Shown here: piece by piece, positions 23,674 to 32,204 of the stretch
Layout: the number at the start of each line of letters is the position of its first letter
Numbering within the stretch: position 1 is the stretch's first letter
From: Amanita rubescens
Taxonomy: Eukaryota; Basidiomycota; Agaricomycetes; Agaricales; Amanitaceae
Direction: 5' to 3'
Assembly: GCA_015039365.1 (NCBI GenBank)
Contig: WION01000456.1
Span: 1 to 42,312, forward strand
DNA: 42,312 bases
Notes under the pieces: model-generated
The model's database searches: none
The model's input: the letters and a program-made list of their open reading frames with translations, nothing else
Told to the model about the DNA's origin: nothing
Program-made: the position numbers and the translations under genes

Positions 23674-23867
23674 TGGTAAAATTCAATGCAAAACATAATG
23701 TATTGCAATGAAAACAATATAAAGATTCCAATGTACATTAGTGCATGCAAAACCCTTATTGAAAATTAAAGTTTTGCTGCTTGCGAAATGCAAGGCTAAA
23801 TTTAAACATTGAGCAATATGTTTTCACCGGATTTTGCTGCTTGCAAAATCCGACCTCCCCAGCTGTG
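23674..23867 (-). repeat. Right terminal inverted repeat (about 194 bp)
   Basis: The reverse complement aligns end to end with the left repeat. A 10-bp stretch (TTATTGAAAA, near 23757-23766) is extra here, which accounts exactly for the length difference. The hairpin GGATTTTGC-TGCTT-GCAAAATCC (23829-23851) is perfect in this copy. The subterminal motif TTTTGCTGCTTGC occurs at 23772-23784 and 23832-23844. Confidence 0.9.
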
Positions 23868-24376
23868 TGTCGTAATATCTGGTTCTTTACTTGGGTTTTA
23901 CATGGATATATCATGTCGCGTGAATGACTGACCTATTTCGAGTGTGTTTGATATGTCCGCCGCGTTCGCAATCCGCGAAAGAAGGGATGCCCTATGTTCG
24001 GAAATCGTCTCAAACATGATACATAAGCATTCGCCTTGCAAGGTGGGTTCAACCCAGCTTCAACTTTATTTCATTGCTAAGACCAGGAAATGCCCTAACA
24101 GCGCTTTGTAAAAGTACGAGTGGTATATGCGTGTTGTAGAATGCGAACAAGTGCCTGACAAATAAAACAAGGATGTGAATAATATTAGAAACAGTGATGC
24201 AAAGTTACGTGTCAAGTCGTGAAATTTCGTTATGGAGGAGAAATGTAAATAGGTTGAGGAGGAGATCTATTGCGTTACACGTTGTTTGTCAAGCTAAGGA
24301 TACAAATCAAAAATCGGAAAGAGCAAGAATAGTTGTCGTCGTCGTTAAGCCGCTTGGTGATATATACGCCGGAATG
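23868..24376. other. Intergenic region right of the element
   Basis: Begins with the TGT that may be the right target duplication. The plus-strand open frame 24194-24478 is Arg-rich, overlaps the F-box gene antisense and shows no family features. No gene is called. Confidence 0.5.
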
Positions 24377-25643
24377 TCACCAAGAATTTCTCTAAATGCA
24401 ATCATCAGATTAAGTTTAGAGGAAGCACAAAAGGCAAACTTACGGTCATCAAGCGGAACAGCCGCATGTTACTTGTGATTGTTAAATCTACGCCTCGCCA
24501 TGCGCACCCGATCTTGAGTTTAGAAAGCTGATGGTGGGATTCTCCTCCTGCCCGTACATGCACGGCAACCGTATTCAAAGAAGTCCGGTTCTTTACGACC
24601 TCGAGAATGCCATGAAGCACGGAATCCCTGTCTATGCCAAAAGCCATGTGCTCCAAGCTTTCTGGAAGCTTACGATGTAGGAGTGGTAACGCCGAGGGCC
24701 TCTCGGTCCTCAGTTCACGAAGCTGAGAGCACTTTTGAATGGCAGATGCTTGCTCGCGCGAGCTAACCGAAGGAAGGGAAAGCGAGCGCAAAGTCGATCT
24801 ATGGCTGTTCAAGAGATATTCCAGCAAATGCACGGATGGTTCTCGGTCGAATTCGAGAACGCGTAGAGTTTCGGAAGAACAATCCAGCAGCCACCTCATG
24901 TAGTCATTAGACGGCGGTGTCTGGAAGTTTAGACGTAAGCGCTCTAGAGCACAGGGTAGAGGATCAGATGGGGTTGCGGCGAGCTGAGGTGCTGTTCCGC
25001 TGATGGAAAGGGACTTTAGAGTTGGCCATACCCGTAAAAGCTGGGTAGTAGTCTGCTCGTTCTCTGACCAATTGTTGAATTCGAGGGCCGTGATTTCTGG
25101 ACCAGAGGTGAGGAGTTGGATGGTCTGCTCGTCGAATAGAGGAGCAGGACGCCTCATTCGCAGCTGGTCCGGCGCTCCGACAATGTCCTTGCCGGGTGCT
25201 ACACAGCCGTAAAGCGAAAGGGCAAGGCCCGTTAAATTCGGACACAGAGAAACGGTAAGTGCGAACGAGTGTTGGTGGATACCGAAGGGCTGGTTATGGT
25301 CCATGATAATGCGCAAACGCTTGGCTGAATCTCCCAATACGCAGCCTCGTTGAGAGAATCGGTCAATAGCACCCACAAATGATTCGAGCGCTCTCTGACT
25401 CTGAAGGGTGACGTTCCGGAAGAGGAGCTTTTGTGCAGACAGGGACCAAGCGCGGCAAACGAGAGAGCAAGATTTGAGCATTGCGATGTCGATCTCTAGG
25501 TTGTCATTGTAATACACGAGTTGAAGAATGGTCATTATGATCTCCAATGGCATGTCAACAGGCCTAGGCGTGGCCGCAGCTGGAGTACAAGGTTCAACCC
25601 GCGGAGAGGGGCAGAGGGGCGCCAGGAGACTGAGGAAATGCAT
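24377..25643 (-). CDS. F-box-like protein with leucine-rich C-terminus
   Basis: The N-terminal motif PVDMPLEIIMTILQLVYYND with CSLVCRAWSLSAQKLLFRNV is the F-box-like signature common in Agaricomycete genomes. It is followed by Leu-rich, repeat-like segments (LTGLALSLYG, LKSLSISGTAP, ERLRLNF, LRSLSLPSV). It probably acts as a substrate adaptor of SCF ligases. The first ATG in frame is at 25643; the frame is open 45 bp further without an ATG. The main exon (24444-25643) ends at a strong GTAAGT donor; splicing over 24392-24443 adds RNSW and a stop at 24377, giving 404 residues. Without that splice the frame would end at 24405. Such F-box genes are numerous and variable in these fungi, so a specific target cannot be given. 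Confidence 0.82.
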
Positions 25644-26473
25644 TAGGGGAGGACAAGGGGTGGCGTAGGGCCCAGTTATATGAGCCAAAGAAGATGTCTA
25701 AAAGAGCGGAAGCGCGTCAAGCGCTGTCAGAATCAATACTAATATCCCAGATGGGTCGTTTGATATGCTATAGCTACCGCTGCGGCGTCAGCTAGTAAGC
25801 GACCCCGTTCCTTGCTACACGTACGTGCACTGAAATTTGACTCTTTTCATCTCGGCAATTAGAACTACAGTGCACCAAGTATTCGCCGGTCTAGGTTAAG
25901 AAGCCTATCGATCGCTGGTCCTAACCACCATGCATATCTTCTGGTCTGTGGAGCGTTGAATCAGTTGATCATTCATTTTTGCATCCCTGATTTAAATATA
26001 ACCCGAATCGGCTAACAATAGGTACAAGATATTGATACAAAGATAATCCCAGTCTACCAAAATCGACGTGGGTTTGGGGCAACGGGTCATTTAGTCCGGA
26101 TCCACGATATGGATGCACGTACACGACTTGTCACTTTTTGTGAGTTTTATTTCACAAAACTGGACGTACACTGAAACAGTTACGGGACGAACGCTTTCAA
26201 TGGGAGGACTCCCGCGTGATCAGAAAGCCAATGTCGTGTTGACAAGGGCATTCCCATTCTTGGTGGGCCCGATTGAGTCCCATCAAAAGACATGAAAAGG
26301 GCTCGTCCGTCGACTGATTCGAATTATTGCCGCAAAAGTAAAACGTCCCTTGCTATGCTATATAGGGCAGCTCCAATCCAGGAACAACGGAAATGAGGAC
26401 TGACAAATGTGCGTGTTGCAAGGAGTGTAAAGACGTGTTATTCTCAACCCTTCAGTATACAAAACGTGCGCGA
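25644..26473. other. 830-bp intergenic region
   Basis: I see no convincing gene, RNA or repeat here. A 60-codon plus-strand open frame (26113-26295) has no recognisable features. The interval includes the promoter side of the F-box gene and the 3' flank of COG8. Confidence 0.5.
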
Positions 26474-28450
26474 TCATTCTGATTTCCAGTTTTCCCAATG
26501 ATTGTATACTTCGCGTAGTTTTCCAGATGGCTCTGACTCAACATCGTCCTGCACACCGTACACACCCTCTATCAGAGCCCTTCTGACAAACGGAGCCAGC
26601 ACTTCAAAGTAGACTCGACCAGCTGCCTTTGCCACTTTGATCTCGCCTTCTTCGCCGTCACCGCACGTTCCAACGACTTGTTTGATGTACTCCAACATTG
26701 CCTCTCCCCCCGTCGCCAAAATTTCTTCATCCACAACATTCTTGAGCGCCCCGAACAGGTCAATGGGAGCAAGGAGCCTCAAACCATTCAGAACGTTCAT
26801 TAAGGCATTTATGAGTGCGGCAAATGGGGGATACGACACTAATATTTGCGGCGGCACATGAGGCGCGACAGCAGATGCCTTGACCTCTGTCGAAGGTAAT
26901 GGCAGATTATTTGCAGCGGACGACACCACGAGCCACGTCGACGGCAATTCTTGGACCCTAACCTTCTTGATGCTAATCATGCTTGATCTATCTCTCCTAT
27001 CCTTGTCCGAACTGCTAAGTCCTGCCTTCCGTAGCCGCCTAACCCACCGACGACCGATATCGTTTAGCTCTCGACGAATGACACGTTCAACGGCATCCAA
27101 AGTGATGCCAGCAAGTATAGAGCGAAAATCGAGGCCAACGCGTGAGAACGCGGTAGCACAGTATGTTAATTGTGTCAATGATGAAGAAAGTAGCGACATA
27201 GACAGGTGAGGGAAGGACTGAGAAAGCACGGGCAGGAGATGGGTATTAAGAGCATGAATCGCGTGCGTCGTAACAAGCGCGTGAAGTCGAGAAATAAGTT
27301 TTTTCGTGGACGAAGGTAGGGCGGTTTTGGAGTTATGGTTAGCTGTATGCGTATGGGTATCACGCTGGAAGAGTCGTTCGAGGAATATTGTCGAGTACTG
27401 GGTCACAATGTCGTATACACCCTCTCTCCAGGAGTCGATATATTTTTTGAGGTATCTTGCCAGATCTTCTCTTTCCCGATCGCCAGAAGTGGCAATGTCT
27501 TTTCTCCTTTGAGGATCATCAAAGTCCTTGTCATAGCCGTGTTCTTCGAGGAGGGAAGCAACACGCTCAACGTCCCTTCGGAGGGTCTCGAGTATAGATT
27601 GAAGACAAGCTTCGCGTCCTGTCAAAAAGGCCAACGCAAGCTGTTCCTCGCTAGACAAAACAAAAATTGCTTCGAGATCGGGTACGCGATTGCTCGCTTC
27701 ATTAATAACGTTGTAGTCTTCTTCCTCGTTACACCGTACATCGCGAACTGCGTCCATTTTTCGCAAAAAGTTGACCGCTTTCCAAAGAGCAGGGAGCTTT
27801 TTGGTTGGATCATGCAGAGTCTGAATGAGGGAGAGGTGCATCTGGTCGACAGCATAATGGACTTCCGCGAGAATGGACGAGAGAATATCCGAAGGTTTGG
27901 TCTGTATCCTGTCTTCATAGATCTCTTTCCCCTTGCCCTTTGCATCTGCCCTTTTCGACCTGTCTATATGCGCTGCCGTTAGGGTCTCGATATGGTTCTT
28001 GAGGCTTAGTGCCTCCGCAAAATAACCACTTCGAACGCAGGTTTCCATGAGAACTGGTATATCCAAAAGGTCGCGCACTTTATCGTGCTGTTCCAGGACG
28101 ACCCGGGAGCGCCTTCTCTCTTCCAACAGACTTTCAGTTTTATCTCGCCATGAGCTCGCGGAAGCGTCAAGGCTTGGCAGACTATTGTCTATGAGGGAAT
28201 CAAGTGAGGCTGACAAGGAGGACAAAGATGAGCTGAGAGCGCGTGTTTTGTCATGGAGGGAAAGAAAAGTCGGGTAGGCTGTATGTATTAGGGACGAGAG
28301 GGAGGATGTGAAGTGATGAGATTGGGTTTGAAGCGCGGCAGGTTCATCAAGAAGGGAATCGAGTGTAAGAGTTGACAAGTGGGTAAGATAAATGTGGGCA
28401 GCATGATCTGCAGTGAGGGCTGGTGGTAAGATGTCCGTGACGTTCTCCAT
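26474..28450 (-). CDS. COG8: Conserved oligomeric Golgi complex subunit 8 (Dor1 family)
   Basis: COG8 belongs to lobe B of the COG tethering complex, which guides retrograde vesicles within the Golgi. The N-terminal segment YLTHLSTLTLDSLLDEPAAL, the Ser/Leu-rich coiled-coil region, and LLDIPVLMETCVRSGYFAEA are typical of Dor1/COG8. The gene is a single uninterrupted exon of 658 residues, unusual among its intron-rich neighbours. The ATG at 28450 gives MENVTDILPP. The C-terminus contains VSYPPFAALINALMNVLNGL and LAPIDLFGALKNVVDEEI, also consistent with the family. A 215-codon open frame on the other strand (27335-27982) is a shadow of this gene. Confidence 0.9.
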   Translation of the reverse strand: MENVTDILPPALTADHAAHIYLTHLSTLTLDSLLDEPAALQTQSHHFTSSLSSLIHTAYPTFLSLHDKTRALSSSLSSLSASLDSLIDNSLPSLDASASSWRDKTESLLEERRRSRVVLEQHDKVRDLLDIPVLMETCVRSGYFAEALSLKNHIETLTAAHIDRSKRADAKGKGKEIYEDRIQTKPSDILSSILAEVHYAVDQMHLSLIQTLHDPTKKLPALWKAVNFLRKMDAVRDVRCNEEEDYNVINEASNRVPDLEAIFVLSSEEQLALAFLTGREACLQSILETLRRDVERVASLLEEHGYDKDFDDPQRRKDIATSGDREREDLARYLKKYIDSWREGVYDIVTQYSTIFLERLFQRDTHTHTANHNSKTALPSSTKKLISRLHALVTTHAIHALNTHLLPVLSQSFPHLSMSLLSSSLTQLTYCATAFSRVGLDFRSILAGITLDAVERVIRRELNDIGRRWVRRLRKAGLSSSDKDRRDRSSMISIKKVRVQELPSTWLVVSSAANNLPLPSTEVKASAVAPHVPPQILVSYPPFAALINALMNVLNGLRLLAPIDLFGALKNVVDEEILATGGEAMLEYIKQVVGTCGDGEEGEIKVAKAAGRVYFEVLAPFVRRALIEGVYGVQDDVESEPSGKLREVYNHWENWKSE

Positions 28451-28652
28451 TGACGAGTTCGCGCTTTGTTTGGCTTCGCGTTTGTTTGCAACTCACTCTG
28501 TAACCGCGATCTCCTACTATCATAATACTAATAGTAAGATGCTCGTATCGCTGATCGCTACACAGATGATGTCATTCGACGATGGCGACGGACCGTGACG
28601 TGCCCCGATCGTCCACGCGGCTAGACTCCTATTCATCTTTTCATCCTTCTCC

Positions 28653-29665
28653 ATGACAATCATAGGCAACTACAAGCTCCAGGCCGTGCGAGCCTTAACT
28701 ACTACCAGTTTCATCCTAGGCACGCTCTTGCAAGTTAACGCCATTTTAGGCGGTGCACGGCATTTCTATGTTGCTTACGGGCCTCAACCCCACCTGTTCA
28801 CATTCTTCATCATTGGTCAAGCGATCATACAGGTGTACTGGTTAATGCAACTCTTTCCCTACGAACTCGGGGGACCGGATTCCACTCTCTTACCAGAGAA
28901 CGAAGATAATTCGGAGAGCGAAGATGACCCTATACAGGCGGCCGAACCATTCGATGTTGATGCCACTCAACTTGCATATTCGCCTATTTTCGTCCTCGGT
29001 AACATCCTGCTATGTATGCGTGGTTTTCTGTATACTTCCTTCGCTTACGCTTTTGTCCATCACAGCCGTATGGGGTTATTTCTGGATACAAGAGAGCTAT
29101 ATCGCGTGTCAAGTGACCCTGATTTTCAATACATCAATTCACCTTTATGCGGTCTACGCGCTCCCTAATCCACTACATAACGTGTCGCAGGAGAACAAAA
29201 ACCTCCGCACGCACCTCCTTTCCAAGACATCGACTGGTATAGCTATCTTGTATATGTGGAAGACTTGGGGCATTGTTGATGTAAGCTCGCCAATTGTTGA
29301 TATGGTGGTCATTCACTTATGCGGCGCAGAAAACGACGGCACCGTCTATATCAGAGCAACTTCAAACGACAGTCTTCTTTCTGTTGCTGGTAAGTACATA
29401 TGACCATAATAGGGATTTTATCAACGACGTATTACAGACGCTCGCTTCTGGCCCTGACCCTACCCTTGGTTTATGTCTTATTTGCGACCTGGTTGCGATG
29501 ATACTAGGCCCTCACCAAGTACCAGAATGGCACACGACATTCATGTATATGGCCCCAGCAATTGCCATCGTTATTGCTGCAGATTATTATTTTGACGCGA
29601 GACGTCGCATAGGTCTGGTGCCAAGGACTCAACGGTTGCATCAAGCAGAAGGATCTCGCACTTGA
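28653..29665 (+). CDS. Multi-pass membrane protein of unknown function
   Basis: I recognise a conserved fungal membrane-protein pattern but no functional name. About seven hydrophobic segments are visible, including ALTTTSFILGTLLQVNAILG, HLFTFFIIGQAIIQVYW, FVLGNILLS, WGYFWIQESYIACQVTLIF and MYMAPAIAIVIAADYYF. An acidic loop (NEDNSESEDD, about residues 88-97) separates the second and third. The motifs GPQPHLFTFF, GIAILYMWKTWGIVD and GPDPTLGLCLICDLVA look strongly conserved. Four exons (28653-29013, 29066-29280, 29330-29389, 29438-29665) give 287 residues in frame. It starts 202 bp from the COG8 start, head to head, so the two may share regulatory DNA. Confidence 0.8.
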
Positions 29666-29955
29666 TAATGACCATGTTCCGTACAATAGTAGGCAATCTT
29701 CAATGAATTGACATCCTTCAGACACTTCGTGGTGCCCCTGAAGCGAGCCCCGATGTTGACACGTCCGATAATAACTGCATATATTGAGCGATAGCTATTT
29801 TATTCGTGCTTAAACAGCAGATGTAAACAACATGAATCGTAAGTACACAGTTGTAGATTATCTACAGGTGACAGTTTAGTCTCCATGGAGAGGTATATAC
29901 AAGGCTAATCAACAAACTGGGAGGAAAGACAGTCAGTGAGCCAAGACAATCAATA
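29666..29955. other. Short tail-to-tail intergenic region
   Basis: Holds the 3' flanks of the membrane protein gene and the Ser/Thr-rich gene. Nothing else recognised. Confidence 0.5.
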
Positions 29956-31845
29956 CTAAGCGCAAAAATTACCCACAGGATTCGAAGATGCCACAGGTAC
30001 CGTCATTTCGGCGGTATCAATTGTATTTTCATTTAATGAAGGATCTGCAAACGGATTTTCGGAATGGGGATAATCAATGGACGAGTTGTTTCTGTACAGG
30101 CCGAAGTGATCATTGCTGCTCGCGCGAGGCAAAAGCTCGTAGGGCAAGCTACCCAGATCAGATGAACGTCTATCTGTCGTCGGAGTACGGCTCCGGTTTA
30201 TGTCTAGTAAAGACGGCAATGATAGAACGGATGGGAATGGCGATACGCTAGCTCTTGCCCGTAGGTCCGTGGCTTGAGACATGTTGCTTAATTCTGCGTC
30301 TCTTTGGCCAGGCGCTGGGGTTAGATAGAAGAAGCCAACGTTATTCCGCCTCCGCTGTCTGCGGCGGAACCACAGTAGCATGACGAGAAGTAATATGCAA
30401 CCCAATATAGTGCCGATCACAGCCCCAACGATGGGGCCAGCTCTGTGCTGCACATCAGCTAATCTGATAGGCATGGTAGGACAGCGGCAACACTCACTTT
30501 GAATTCGAGTGTCGTTGCGTGGCGTTATTTGGTACTGCTACGGTTGTCGGGATACTAAGTGTCGTGACGCCAATCGAAGTAGTGGGTTTTGTGATCGTAA
30601 ATACAGAGGAACCGCTCGTCGAGGTCACCACGGCGATTCCGGTGCTTGTAAATGTGGATACAGTGGAAATGGTGGACGAGACTTCAATGATCCCAGGACT
30701 GGCCGCGATCAGGTTTTGAACAAGTAGATACCGGATGTACTTACTTTCCGCCGCCGGTACTTCCATTTGGGAACTGTGAAGCGGTAGCGGACGCTTGTGT
30801 TGTTGGCACAGCACCTGCGGGTGTCGTAGGTTGATCATTCTGGTTTGTGGTACTGGCAGGGTTTCCTATGCCGCTGTAAGCTGAGATGCAACCGTAGAAA
30901 AAACGTTACCGTACCATCCGAATTGCTCTGACTGACCGAAGTACTCGAGCCATTTCCGTTGCTCGTCTCAGTTGGGACTGAAGGGGTACTTGTGCTGGGC
31001 GTGCTTGCGCCACTAGTTGGCCCAACGTTGCTAGATGTCGCAGTCGGCAAACCACTGTCGGAGGCGGTAGAACTTGGGGTTACACCACCGCCAGTAGCTG
31101 TGCCGCCGCTAGGTGTTCCGGGACTTGTGTTTCCTGCTCCATTACCATTACCGTTGCCATTGTTGTTTCCATTCCCATTCCCGTTCCCGGGCCCACCACC
31201 ATTTCCACCTGCACCGCTGTTTCCATTGCCTTGATTGCTACCATTGCTGTTTGCACCGCCATTACCTTGAGCAGGGCTCTGCTTGCTTAGGTCATCGGTA
31301 TTGCCATGTCCACCCGGAAGCGGATTTTGATCTCCAACGCCACTTTTTCTCCGCTTGGTATAGATTAGCCGAGGTGATGCGTTTGATGGCTATCGTTTCA
31401 ATTGTTATGAAAACATATGTAAGTTCTCGTGAACTCGTGAACTTTACAAACGAACATTCTCACGACATACCTCCGTGTTCGGGTAATAATCAGAGCTATC
31501 GTCGCCGGTCGCGACCGCCTCGGTTCCAAGTGTCTGTCCATCGAGGTCTTTTTCGCGGTCTATCCCGGGCATGGCATGGCGCTTCCATAGGCTGCCTTCA
31601 TGAGATCGTCGTGATAGGATGCTAGCACGAACTGGGAGGCCCGCATTACATTCATGGGGTCCAAAAGTATGATGGTTTCCACAACCGTTGGAGATGGAGG
31701 TAGGATCGTCCGTCCCCTCGACCAGAGGTGGTGTACCAAAGTATCCAAGGTAGGGGTTGACTTGAGGAGAACCGTCAGGATAGTGAGGGTGAAAATCCAT
31801 TGGACTCGGGTCGCAGTCGCCAGTGTCGAGTGATAGTTGCGGCAT
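29956..31845 (-). CDS. Ser/Thr- and Gly/Asn-rich single-pass membrane protein
   Basis: No named orthologue is recognised. The protein has a Cys-containing N-terminal part, a Gly/Asn low-complexity stretch (repeats of GNGNGN), a Ser/Thr-rich region likely to be O-glycosylated, one transmembrane helix (VGAVIGTILGCILLLVMLL), a basic stop-transfer RRRQRRR and a ~150-residue cytosolic tail. This resembles fungal wall sensors or mucin-like surface proteins, but the WSC domain is absent. Exons: 31471-31845, about 30933-31389, 30745-30880, 30498-30698, 29956-30442; about 551 residues. The intron near 30881-30932 is uncertain, because donors at 30914 or 30945 are also possible. The start is uncertain: ATG 31845 gives no signal peptide, and an upstream exon may supply one. 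A hydrophobic open stretch, CTLPWLLLY, lies just upstream. Confidence 0.65.
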
Positions 31846-32204
31846 ATGTGATATTCGAAGAAAAAAATTGTGTCGTAGTTGGATAATGAACGAATGTTTC
31901 AAAAAGAACGTCTTGAGAGATCGGTACAACAAGAGCCAAGGTAGAGTACACCTGGAAAGAATAAAAGAAGTGAGTTAGGGTGGCAGCGCACCTGGTAAGT
32001 TAGTATTGGATCAACTGATGAACATTATTTAGAACAGCGCCCGACGACATTCGCGAGAACCGGATGCCGAGAGCCGGCAGATCTAAGATCTGACATATAT
32101 GATGACATCTCACGTGGCAGTGCTTCCCACGCTAGGTTACGGTAGTAGCACGCTTATGGACGTTCCATTGTCGTGCATCTTGTACCTTTCCTTTCTCTAC
32201 TCTC
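31846..32204. other. Divergent region upstream of the G-alpha gene
   Basis: This contains the 5' flanks of two divergent genes. A CACGTG motif lies at 32111-32116. The part from 31846 to about 31952 is open in the frame of the Ser/Thr-rich gene and could include its true first coding exon. Confidence 0.4.

Larger units (their letters stand above)
20518..23867 (+). mobile_element. Inverted-repeat element carrying an NTPase-nuclease gene
   Basis: Two long terminal inverted repeats (left 20518-20701, right 23674-23867) enclose a single gene. The ends begin CACAGCTGGGGAGG and are flanked by TGT at 20515-20517 and TGT at 23868-23870, a possible 3-bp target duplication. CACTA/EnSpm-type DNA transposons have ends starting CACTA/CACAG-like and 3-bp duplications, so this class is the best guess. 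The element is 3,350 bp and has no recognisable transposase, so it may be moved in trans. About 500 bp between the gene stop (23175) and the right repeat are non-coding. The repeats differ at about six positions plus one 10-bp indel by eye, implying a moderately young insertion. Confidence 0.82.

Noticed and set aside
24035..24062. B-box-like GGGTTCAACCC as part of a tRNA
   Set aside because: No upstream A box, D arm or anticodon stem at proper spacing.
24194..24478. 94-codon Arg-rich plus-strand frame
   Set aside because: It overlaps the 3' end and intron of the F-box gene antisense and shows no recognisable domain.
27335..27982. 215-codon open frame antisense to COG8
   Set aside because: It lies wholly inside the COG8 exon, has no family features and mirrors the codon pattern of the real gene.
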